16,966 nt of DNA from JBBKWG01 sp037968835 (GCA_037968835.1 JBBKWG010000285.1:1-16966), one strand, 5' to 3'; shown: positions 7,410-14,144, counted from the first letter of the stretch. Program-made: numbers and translations. Notes: generated by a model not told the origin, from the sequence alone.

Positions 7410-8576
7410 ATGAAAAATCGAGCAGTTCTTATTTTCGGCACCTGCCTTGTCGCCTCCTGTGCGACAGTCGGTCCTCGCACGGGTGAAATCCTTGGTGCGA
7501 GTGAAGAAATCGTTGGCAGCAGAGAGGCCGTCACCGGCAGCGGCCAGAGCGCCGCCAAATTCGCGGTGATCGAAGCGGACCGCAATGTCGCCTTCACCTG
7601 GCGGATGTATGAAGGCACAGGTGGGGCCTTCTTTTCCGATCCTGGTCCCGGACGGGTCGCCCTCCAAAGCGGCGACGTCATGGCAATTTCGCTTGTCTCA
7701 ATCACCGAAAATGGCTTTGTCGATTTTACCACATCCTCGGTCAACCCGATTTCGACAACGCAACTTCCGCCACAAAAGGTCTCTGAGCTCGGAACAATTA
7801 ACGTGCCACCAGTTGGGCGAATTCACGTCAAAGGTCGCACCATCCCCGCGTTGGAAGATCTTCTGGATGAACGCCTGGGCCAGGTTCTCGTGAACCCGTC
7901 GGTTGTGGTCCAGCTTGTGCAGCGGAACGGCGCTCTGGTCTCGGTCGTCGGGAATGTCGGCGCACCGGGGTCCTTTGCCTATACGGATGGTGATGCCAGG
8001 CTCCTCGATCTGATCAGCCTCGCCGGCGGTGCCTCGACGTCCCTGGACGGTCTCGAAGTCTCGCTGTCGCGCAACGGCGAAGTGCGAAGTGTTCCGCTCA
8101 CCGATCTCTATCGCAATCCTCAGTTCAATGTACATGCCCGCCCCGGCGACGTTATTTCGGTGGACCCGCGCAACTATTCCATCGTGGTGCTGGGGGCTTC
8201 GGGAAAGAACGAGCAGGTCCTTTTCGACACACCCACCATGACCCTGGCGAACGTCCTCGGGCAGATCGGGGGAATCGAGAACCGGCGCGCCGACCCGAAA
8301 GGCGTTTTCCTCTACCGTCCGACGCCGCGCCGACTTGCCGAAATGCTCGGGATCGACACCTTTCGCTATCCCGGAGATGATATACTGGCGGTTTATCGCT
8401 TCAATCTCACCAATCCGAGCACATTCTTCACACTCTCGGAATTCGAAGTGCGGGATGGCGATATCCTTTATGTCGCCAACAGCCGCTATGAGGAGGTGGA
8501 TGCCGCGCTCGATGTGTTCGCGGATGCGGTGCTGCGGCCAATCCAGATCGGGCGGTCCTTCGACTCCAACAATTGA
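7410..8576 (+). CDS. Wza-like outer-membrane polysaccharide export lipoprotein (copy A)
   Basis: A 388-residue polysaccharide biosynthesis/export protein. The N-terminus is a lipoprotein signal ending in LVASC, with C17 as the lipidated residue. The poly-export domain spans about 85-172 (LQSGDVMAISLV through VNPSVVVQL), followed by a first SLBB domain (about 175-255; VSVVGNVGAPGSFAY, LLDLISLAGG) and a second (about 260-358; IVVLGASGKNEQV, LANVLGQIGGI). The C-terminal segment VDAALDVFADAVLRPI fits the amphipathic helix that lines the outer-membrane pore in Wza octamers. Polymer passes from the Wzc-coupled assembly machinery through the ring to the surface. It stands alone in its transcript, and the convergent NusG-like gene ends 20 bases downstream. 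It is much shorter and simpler than Wza-like B (12395-13756), so the two probably serve different complexes or polymers. Confidence 0.93.
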   Translation: MKNRAVLIFGTCLVASCATVGPRTGEILGASEEIVGSREAVTGSGQSAAKFAVIEADRNVAFTWRMYEGTGGAFFSDPGPGRVALQSGDVMAISLVSITENGFVDFTTSSVNPISTTQLPPQKVSELGTINVPPVGRIHVKGRTIPALEDLLDERLGQVLVNPSVVVQLVQRNGALVSVVGNVGAPGSFAYTDGDARLLDLISLAGGASTSLDGLEVSLSRNGEVRSVPLTDLYRNPQFNVHARPGDVISVDPRNYSIVVLGASGKNEQVLFDTPTMTLANVLGQIGGIENRRADPKGVFLYRPTPRRLAEMLGIDTFRYPGDDILAVYRFNLTNPSTFFTLSEFEVRDGDILYVANSRYEEVDAALDVFADAVLRPIQIGRSFDSNN

Positions 8577-8596
8577 TCCATCCGCCAGGGCCCTGA

Positions 8597-9097
8597 TCAG
8601 GCGAGCTGCCAGCCGCCCCGCTCGATCGAAATGCGGGTGTCGCGTCCGAGAAGGTCCATCAGGACCCAGATTCGCCTGTCGGACTCGATGCTATCGATGG
8701 TGGCAACGAAATCGGCAAATGGTCCTTTGACGAACCTGACGCGATCGCCCGCCTGAACTTCCGCGGGCTGCACCATGCGTCCCTGCGCGTCGCACCGCGA
8801 CATCAGAGCAGCGATGAGATCTCCTGGAACCTCGGCCGGCCTCTCTCCAAACGAAACCAGCCGCGATATGCCAAGCGTCGCGTTAACCTGTCGATACCCG
8901 CCAGAGAGAGGATCAAAGCAGACGAATAGATAGCCTGGAAATAACGGCAACGGACGGGTGACAAACTGGCCCCGCGTTTTGCGTGTCAGATCCTGGAGCG
9001 GATTGAAAACGGAAAACCCTTGCCGCTCCAGATTCCGCTGGGCGATCCGGTAGGCGTTGGGTTTGACTTGCGCCAGGTGCCAGACGTGCCCGTCCAT
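8597..9097 (-). CDS. NusG/RfaH-type transcription elongation factor (specialised NusG paralogue)
   Basis: A 166-residue NusG-family protein. The NGN domain (about 1-105) has WHLAQVKPNAYRIAQRNLERQGF, LFPGYLFVCFD and the GISRLVSFG segment. A KOW-type domain follows (about 118-160) with GDRVRFVKGPFADFVATI. I place the start at the ATG at 9097, because GGAGGG lies 7 bases upstream and the NGN domain begins at once; the open frame extends to 9175 but the extra 26 residues do not look like the family. Housekeeping NusG is usually encoded beside secE and ribosomal genes. A copy inside a polysaccharide locus matches specialised paralogues such as RfaH, UpxY, TaA and LoaP, which bind paused RNA polymerase and let it read long operons. 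Target choice is unknown; no obvious ops element (GGCGGTAG core) is seen. Confidence 0.9.
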   Translation of the reverse strand: MDGHVWHLAQVKPNAYRIAQRNLERQGFSVFNPLQDLTRKTRGQFVTRPLPLFPGYLFVCFDPLSGGYRQVNATLGISRLVSFGERPAEVPGDLIAALMSRCDAQGRMVQPAEVQAGDRVRFVKGPFADFVATIDSIESDRRIWVLMDLLGRDTRISIERGGWQLA

Positions 9098-9242
9098 GGT
9101 ATTGCCCTCCAATGCGCCGGTCCTCTCGTGGCAGATGACCGCGACACGCATGTTTCGGTCTTGTCCCAATGGCAAACCACGGAGTCAAGCTGGACTGTCC
9201 CCTTGCCCGCCCATAAGGTCACGCCAAGGAGGCCAGTCGGCG
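9098..9242. promoter_or_regulatory. Divergent intergenic region between the NusG-like gene and phosphatase B
   Basis: This 145-base gap must hold promoters for both directions unless phosphatase B is read from further left. On the minus strand TTGACT (complement of 9183-9188) has no good -10 partner at 17 bases. On the plus strand the only strong signal is the AAGGAGG at 9226-9232, the ribosome site of the phosphatase. Confidence 0.3.
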
Positions 9243-10025
9243 ATGGTGAGAATGGGAAAAACGGCAGAATTTCGTGCCGGATGCGCGGCATCGACCGCGC
9301 TGCCCTGCGTTGCGCCCAACGAGCGCATCTATGCAATTGGCGATATTCACGGGCGTTTCGACCTGCTCATCACCCTGATGCAGAAGATTACCGCGGATGC
9401 TGACCGCATCAGCGATGGGCGGCGGTTCAAATTGGTGTTCCTTGGCGATTATATCGATCGCGGTGAGAACACGCGTCAGGTGATCGATGTTTTGGCGCGG
9501 ATGGCCGCCTGGCATTCTCCAAACATCGTGTTCCTGCGCGGCAATCACGAAGACGCGCTCAGATTCTTCCTCTACGCGCCAACGGACGGCGCCCAGTGGC
9601 TAGAGTTCGGGGGGCTTCAGACCCTGGGGAGTTTTGGGATCCGGCCCCCCCGATTGCGGTTCGGAAAGGACGATCTGTTTCGCGTCAGAAGCGAATTGGC
9701 CAGCGCGATGTCGGCCTACGAGGGGCTGTTTGAGGCGATGGTGAACAGCCATAGGTCCGGCGATGTTGTCTTTGCGCATGCCGGCGTCGATCCGTCGAAA
9801 GACATCGATGCCCAATCGACGCGCACGCTCCTTTGGGGACAGGGCGGTGCCCGGAGCGCAGAGCCGATACCTGGTCTGCGCATAGTCCATGGCCATTACG
9901 ACGCTGAGCGACCGGTCTCGGAAAAAGGACGGATCTGCGTGGATTCCGGAGCCTATTATACCGGCTGCCTCACCGCGGTGCGATTGGATTCCGGCGAGAG
10001 GTTCCTGTCGACGGTGTCCGGCTGA
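9243..10025 (+). CDS. PPP-family metallophosphoesterase / Ser-Thr protein phosphatase (copy B)
   Basis: A 260-residue cytoplasmic PPP-superfamily phosphatase, almost the same length as copy A. Metal and phosphate motifs are intact: GDIHG (33-37), GDYIDRG (68-74), GNHE (100-103), AHAGV, IVHGH and DSGAYY. The start is the ATG at 9243, with a strong AAGGAGG 10 bases upstream; the frame is open back to 9057, but that part overlaps the divergent NusG-like gene and resembles nothing. The two copies match along their whole length (for example FLGDY[VI]DRG, the GG.QTL.SFG segment and the closing TAVR), so they come from a duplication or from parallel acquisition as a kinase partner. It lies just upstream of and in line with kinase B. 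The role proposed, dephosphorylation of a Wzc tyrosine cluster or another phosphoprotein, is inferred; a nucleotide substrate is also possible. Confidence 0.9.
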   Translation: MVRMGKTAEFRAGCAASTALPCVAPNERIYAIGDIHGRFDLLITLMQKITADADRISDGRRFKLVFLGDYIDRGENTRQVIDVLARMAAWHSPNIVFLRGNHEDALRFFLYAPTDGAQWLEFGGLQTLGSFGIRPPRLRFGKDDLFRVRSELASAMSAYEGLFEAMVNSHRSGDVVFAHAGVDPSKDIDAQSTRTLLWGQGGARSAEPIPGLRIVHGHYDAERPVSEKGRICVDSGAYYTGCLTAVRLDSGERFLSTVSG

Positions 10026-10027
10026 TC

Positions 10028-10041
10028 GCGGGATTTCCCGC
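10028..10041 (+). terminator. Short GC stem-loop directly after phosphatase B
   Basis: GCGGG (10028-10032) and CCCGC (10037-10041) form a perfect 5-bp stem around ATTT, beginning 3 bases after the phosphatase stop codon. No T-run follows, so it is not a standard intrinsic terminator; it could slow polymerase or protect the 3' end of the mRNA. Confidence 0.3.
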
Positions 10042-10068
10042 CAGAATCTGTCATGATTCAATATCTGG

Positions 10069-10097
10069 TTCACTGTGCCGGCGTTCTACGCTATAGC
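10069..10097 (+). promoter_or_regulatory. Candidate promoter for the leader ORF and kinase B
   Basis: TTCACT (10069-10074) and TATAGC (10092-10097) are separated by exactly 17 bases, a plausible sigma-70-type arrangement. Transcription would begin near 10104, about 28 bases before the leader ORF start. Another TATACA at 10098-10103 has no -35 partner. A GAATC/GATTC inverted repeat (10044-10059) lies just upstream. Confidence 0.35.
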
Positions 10098-10131
10098 TAT
10101 ACAAAAGAGGCGTGAGAGCAGGCCCTAAAAC

Positions 10132-10227
10132 ATGACGGATACGGCACACGAGCAGCCTTTCAGCGGGTCACTGCTGATCGAGGCGTCGGTCGATCGCACC
10201 AGCGTGATCGTCGAGGCACGGCCATGA
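10132..10227 (+). CDS. 31-codon leader ORF overlapping the start of kinase B
   Basis: An ATG at 10132 opens a 31-residue frame (beginning MTDTAHEQPF and ending SVIVEARP) whose TGA stop at 10225-10227 overlaps the ATG of the Wzc-like gene as ATGA. That arrangement is typical of translational coupling. The ribosome site of the kinase gene (GAGG at 10213-10216) lies inside this frame, so passage of ribosomes could expose it. Its own ribosome site is only a weak AGCAGG about 9 bases upstream. The peptide has no signal sequence or recognisable domain. It may be a regulatory leader or a chance ORF; conservation in relatives would decide. Confidence 0.4.
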   Translation: MTDTAHEQPFSGSLLIEASVDRTSVIVEARP

Positions 10228-12398
10228 ACAAAGATCGCCTGTCGTTTCAAAACGGCTTTGTTGCGAACACCTCGCAGGATCTCTACGACGACGAGTTTGA
10301 TGTCAGCGGCCTCGTCCGAACGCTCTGGCGCGGCAAATGGCTGATCGCGGCCCTGGCCCTGTTCGGGTTCTCGCTGGGCTGGTATCACGCAACCTACCGT
10401 GTCACCCCGTACTTTAAGGCAGACGCCACGCTGGCACTCGAGGTGGCGCGTGAAAAACTTCTGAATTTCCAGAGCGTGACCGAAGGGTTCTATGGGGACG
10501 ATGCGGCCGTCACGACCGAGATGGCGGTCATCACCTCGCGCACGATGCTTGGCAAGCTGGCAGATGAGTTGAACCTTGTGCAGCATCCTGGCTTTAACCC
10601 GGCCCTGATGCCCGAGAGCAAGCCGGAACCGGTTCAGGCGGTGATCGCCGAGGCGAAAAGCTGGCTTAAAAAGCAACTCGGCGCGTCGCCTCCCCAGCCC
10701 GGCCTGCCGCTTAGTCAGCACCAGCTTCGCGAACACATTGTCAGCAGGCTGGGTGGCATGATCGACGTCACCAACGTGGAATGGAGTTATATCCTGGTCA
10801 TCTCGGCCACGTCCCGAGACCGCGAGCTTGCAGCCCTTCTCGCAAACACGCTGGCGCGGCTTTATATCGAAGATCAACTTGAGTTGAAATTCGAGAAATC
10901 CCGTCAGGCCACGGAGTGGCTGACTGCACGCGTTACCGATCTGCAGGCCGATGTGGAGCGATCGGCGAACGAGCTGAAGCGGTTTCTTGCCAAGGCTGAT
11001 CTGATCAGCGAAGAGGCGCTGGCTGCTACCAACCTGCGCCTCAAGGATCAGCGCGATCGCCTGATCGATGCCCGATCCCGACATGCCGCGGATCAAGACC
11101 AGCTGGCCCGCCTCAATGCCGCCGTGGCGGATGGCGATATCGCGCGAATTGCGGCGGTGGCAAATGACCCGACCCTGACGCGGCAAGCCGAGCGACAGGT
11201 CAACGACCGGCAGGCCGCGCGCACGTTCGCCACGCGGCTCGAGATCATCAAGGCCCGCCTGACCGGCGCGGCCGCCAGAGACGCCGATCAGATCGGCGTT
11301 CTCGAACGCGCCATTGCTGAACATGAAGCGGCGATCGCGCGTCAGTCCGAGGAGCTTGTCCGTGTCGAGCAGCTCGAACGCGAAGCGGACGCGAACCGCC
11401 TGCTCTACGAATACTTTCTCACCCGTCTGAAAGAGACCTCCGTTCAAGAAGGCCTCCAACAAGCCGATTCCCGGATCATCTCGTCGGCAATCGTTCCGTC
11501 CTATTCGTTCAATCCGAACGGGGATCGCACCATCGTTCTCGGTGTGCTTCTTGGCTTGATGGCCGGCGCCGGGTTGGTGCTCCTCAGAGAGCGCATGATC
11601 ACGGCAATCCGCACGCCCGACGAGCTCGAAGACGCGACGAGCCTCCCGGTTCTGGGTCAGATTCCGCGCATCCCGGGCCGGACGCGGCCGGCGATCATTC
11701 AATATCTGACCAAACGCCCCGCTTCGGCCGCGGCCGAGGCCGTGCGGAACCTTCGGACGTCGCTTGTCCTGTCGCAAAGTGCTGCGCCGCCGCAGCTCAC
11801 CGTCGTCACCTCTGCGCTTCCCGGCGAAGGCAAGTCGACGACGGCCGTGGCGTTGGCGCAGAACTATGCCGGACTTGGAAAACGGGTTCTGCTCATCGAA
11901 GCCGACATCCGCCGACGGACAATCGCGCGGTTCCTCGGTCTGACCGAGAGCCCCAACAATCTTTTGAGTGTTCTGGCCGGAGAGGTCGCGATCGCAGACG
12001 CGGTGCAACGAACCCCGCGTCTTGAATTTGACGTGCTGCTTGGCGCCACCACCGACGTCAACCCGGCCGATGTCCTGTCGTCAGACGCCTTTGCCGCACT
12101 TCTGAGCACCGCCCGGCAAGACTACGACGTGATCATCGTCGACACGCCGCCACTCCTGATCGTCCCCGACGCCCGGATCGTTTCGCAATACGCCGATGCC
12201 GTGCTTCTCTCGGTGCTCTGGAACCGGACCACTTTGACCCAGGTCACCGACGCGCTCAAAGAGCTCACGTCCATCGGCATTCGACCCTCTGGTTTGGTGC
12301 TGAGCAACGTCGATCCAAAGCGCATGAAGCAGCTCGGATACGGCCAGCGTTATGGTGCCTACGACCGGCGGCTTGGGCGGGGCTATTACAAGGGCTAA
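10224..12398 (+). CDS. Wzc-like polysaccharide co-polymerase with BY-kinase domain (copy B)
   Basis: A 724-residue inner-membrane protein with the same plan as copy A: LWRGKW before a first membrane helix (about 38-55), a Wzz-type periplasmic part, a long coiled coil (about 220-415, ending QLEREADANRLLYEYFLTRLKE), a second helix (about 436-455) and a cytoplasmic kinase. Walker A is PGEGKST with K537, Walker B is IIVDTPP with D640, and the C-terminus has five tyrosines in its last 19 residues. The Walker A' motif reads IEADIR, so the usual first aspartate is a glutamate (E559) while D561 remains; copy A has the standard DCD. Compared with copy A it shares the LKETS.QE.LQ.AD segment and the general order but differs widely elsewhere, so this is an old paralogue. 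It follows phosphatase B and a leader ORF, and its stop overlaps that of the convergent Wza-like B. Confidence 0.95.
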   Translation: MNKDRLSFQNGFVANTSQDLYDDEFDVSGLVRTLWRGKWLIAALALFGFSLGWYHATYRVTPYFKADATLALEVAREKLLNFQSVTEGFYGDDAAVTTEMAVITSRTMLGKLADELNLVQHPGFNPALMPESKPEPVQAVIAEAKSWLKKQLGASPPQPGLPLSQHQLREHIVSRLGGMIDVTNVEWSYILVISATSRDRELAALLANTLARLYIEDQLELKFEKSRQATEWLTARVTDLQADVERSANELKRFLAKADLISEEALAATNLRLKDQRDRLIDARSRHAADQDQLARLNAAVADGDIARIAAVANDPTLTRQAERQVNDRQAARTFATRLEIIKARLTGAAARDADQIGVLERAIAEHEAAIARQSEELVRVEQLEREADANRLLYEYFLTRLKETSVQEGLQQADSRIISSAIVPSYSFNPNGDRTIVLGVLLGLMAGAGLVLLRERMITAIRTPDELEDATSLPVLGQIPRIPGRTRPAIIQYLTKRPASAAAEAVRNLRTSLVLSQSAAPPQLTVVTSALPGEGKSTTAVALAQNYAGLGKRVLLIEADIRRRTIARFLGLTESPNNLLSVLAGEVAIADAVQRTPRLEFDVLLGATTDVNPADVLSSDAFAALLSTARQDYDVIIVDTPPLLIVPDARIVSQYADAVLLSVLWNRTTLTQVTDALKELTSIGIRPSGLVLSNVDPKRMKQLGYGQRYGAYDRRLGRGYYKG

Positions 12399-13756
12399 TT
12401 CACGCCCGCGGCGTTGATGACAAAGCTCGGAACGATGAGCGAGACTGCGCGATTCCACCTGGTCACGGGTTGCTCTGCAATGAAAATGACGTCGTTCGGC
12501 CGGATCTCGAAACGCGTCGCAAGGAGCAGGTTCGCGGCATTTGAGGCGTCCAGATTATAGGCCGTCAGCCCGGCAAAGTCGCGCGGGTCTTGGTCCCCGC
12601 GCAACACGTAAATGTGGCGCGGATTGCCCTGCCGGGTCTGGAAGCCGCCGCCCTCTCCGTAAAGGATATCGGCCAGCGTTGCGGTCTGTTCATAGGGCAG
12701 CGCCACGCGCGACTGGTTGCCGACTTCTCCCGAAAGATAGACATAGTCCATGTCGACTGCCCCGAGTTGCAGAGCGCGGTCAAACCGTCCCTGCGCCTCG
12801 GCGATCTCGGTCTGACGCAGCGAGATTTCGGTCTGAAGCTGGCTGACAGCCTGCGACCGCGCCGCCTGACGAAAGTTGGTCAGAAGAATCTGTTCCTGGA
12901 AAAACGCCTGTGCCCTCGCAAGATCATAGGTGGTATCCACGAAAACGGCGTCATTCGCCTGCAACCGGGTATTCTGAAGATCAGGATCGGTGCGATAATC
13001 CTCAAACGGAATTTGATAGAGGCTGCCGTCCCGGTATATCCGGATCGTCACGTATTCCGGCGCCTCGGCGGCGACGCCCCCCGCAAGCTGCAGGCCCTCG
13101 TTCAACCGAAGCGGCGTCAGTGTCACCGGGAGCAATTGCGGGGCACGCACGGCGCCGCCAATCGTGATCCGTTTGGAGTTGAATTCGGACACTTCCAGAC
13201 TGAAGTTCGGTTCCATGCCGGCCTTGACGAGGCGGGAAAAAAGCGCGTCCTCGGCCTCGTCCAGCGTCATCTCCGCGAGCATGACGCGACCGACATTCGG
13301 AATTCCGATGGCGCCATCGTCCTGGACCGTAAAGCCCTGCCGGGCCGTCTGGGCCGCGAGAATGCCGGTCAACTGCTCGACAGTGGAGCCGCCGGCGGGC
13401 GACGCAAAGAGAAGCACGTCGCCAATGCCAATCCGGTAGAGCATGTCCGGGACCGGCGGCGGCCGACGCAGGATCACCGGCGACGGCCGTTCAATTTCCG
13501 AGAACACGGCCGCGGGCGGCTGCACCACGCCTGGACGCGAGAGTCCGGCAGTTGCGGACGAGCGAAAGGCCGCGGGGATGGCTTTGGGCTGATAGGGTGA
13601 GCGATTTGCGACCATGACCGACTCGGTCGTCATCGGGACCACGCGCACCTTGACCCCGGCCGCGGTCGTTTCCTGCGTCACGCTCGGGCTGATATAGGCG
13701 ACCCCACACGCAGACAACGAGAGACCAAGCGCGAAAACAATCAGAGTCCTTTGCAC
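12395..13756 (-). CDS. Wza-like outer-membrane polysaccharide export lipoprotein (copy B), with helical insert
   Basis: A 453-residue export lipoprotein. I start it at the GTG at 13756, because GAGGA lies 7 bases upstream and the product then opens with a lipoprotein signal ending LSLSAC (C17); an open frame back to 13900 adds 48 unlikely residues overlapping the previous gene. After a Pro-rich linker of about 80 residues come a poly-export domain (about 105-190; YRIGIGDVLLF), an SLBB domain (about 197-275), a helical Gln/Ala-rich insert (about 280-332) and a second SLBB domain (about 335-430). The C-terminal TRWNRAVSLIVPSF resembles the amphipathic pore helix of E. coli Wza. It is the last gene of the minus-strand operon that begins with the YjbH-like gene, 13 bases behind the small tail protein, and converges on kinase B with overlapping stops. 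Confidence 0.9.
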   Translation of the reverse strand: MQRTLIVFALGLSLSACGVAYISPSVTQETTAAGVKVRVVPMTTESVMVANRSPYQPKAIPAAFRSSATAGLSRPGVVQPPAAVFSEIERPSPVILRRPPPVPDMLYRIGIGDVLLFASPAGGSTVEQLTGILAAQTARQGFTVQDDGAIGIPNVGRVMLAEMTLDEAEDALFSRLVKAGMEPNFSLEVSEFNSKRITIGGAVRAPQLLPVTLTPLRLNEGLQLAGGVAAEAPEYVTIRIYRDGSLYQIPFEDYRTDPDLQNTRLQANDAVFVDTTYDLARAQAFFQEQILLTNFRQAARSQAVSQLQTEISLRQTEIAEAQGRFDRALQLGAVDMDYVYLSGEVGNQSRVALPYEQTATLADILYGEGGGFQTRQGNPRHIYVLRGDQDPRDFAGLTAYNLDASNAANLLLATRFEIRPNDVIFIAEQPVTRWNRAVSLIVPSFVINAAGVN

Positions 13757-13769
13757 GTCGATGTCCTCG

Positions 13770-14144
13770 CTATTTGGATTGGGTATCGCTCGTCGCGCCG
13801 GAAGGACCGCCGGAAGAGCTGAGAAGGAGGCCCAGGAGTCCGAGCGCTGCTGCAGCCCGCAGGCCGGTGCCCGGAAGAGGGGCTGCGGTCCGATCTTCAT
13901 CCGCGCAATTGAAGATCATTGTGTTCATCGTCTCGGGCCGGGAGTCGGCGGGATCCCGCTTGACCAGGCAATATTTCGAACAGTTTGGCAGGGCCGTCTG
14001 CAGGTAGTCATGAAGATCGGTCCCTTGCCGCGCGCATTGCCGGCCCTGCTCATCCACCCGCAGCCGGACGTCTTGCGCCGCCGCCAGTTGTGGTACGATT
14101 AATGCTGCGAGGATCAACGCAACTTTGGTTTGCCTGTATCGCAT
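13770..14144 (-). CDS. Small secreted protein with hydrophobic, Gly/Ser-rich C-terminal tail (second copy of the architecture)
   Basis: A 124-residue protein without a known domain. A Sec signal (MRYRQTKVALILAALIVPQ, cleavage probably after LAAA near residue 22) is followed by a polar body with four cysteines (GRQCARQ, NCSKYC, FNCAD), enough for two disulfides. It ends in a hydrophobic run AAAALGLLGLLL and a tail SSSGGPSGATSDTQSK. The plan of signal, cysteine body, short hydrophobic run and small-residue tail matches the protein at 6157-6579, although the bodies do not align by eye. Its place in an operon with YjbF, YjbH and Wza homologues is where gfc/yjb operons carry the small GfcA/YjbE protein, so functional analogy is possible. 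The ATG at 14144 has an excellent GGAGGAG 8 bases upstream. Confidence 0.78.
   Translation of the reverse strand: MRYRQTKVALILAALIVPQLAAAQDVRLRVDEQGRQCARQGTDLHDYLQTALPNCSKYCLVKRDPADSRPETMNTMIFNCADEDRTAAPLPGTGLRAAAALGLLGLLLSSSGGPSGATSDTQSK

Noticed and set aside
8580..8600. Possible bidirectional terminator between Wza-like A and the NusG-like gene
   Set aside because: CGCC/GGCG arms give only 4 bp before a mismatch, and no T-run follows on either strand.
9057..9242. Upstream extension of phosphatase B in the same open frame
   Set aside because: The extension overlaps the divergent NusG-like gene and shows no similarity to phosphatase A; the strong AAGGAGG at 9226-9232 points to the ATG at 9243.
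10056..11708. 12-base repeat ATTCAATATCTG at about 10056 and 11697
   Set aside because: A repeat of this length is expected several times by chance in a window of this size; one copy lies within coding sequence.
10125..12008. 627-codon minus-strand open frame opposite kinase B
   Set aside because: It is antisense to a fully recognisable Wzc gene, its product is rich in Arg, His and Gly without domain motifs, and it has no ribosome site of note. High GC content makes such antisense frames common.
12590..13600. 336-codon plus-strand open frame opposite Wza-like B
   Set aside because: It is antisense to a recognised gene, with no protein family features in the translation.
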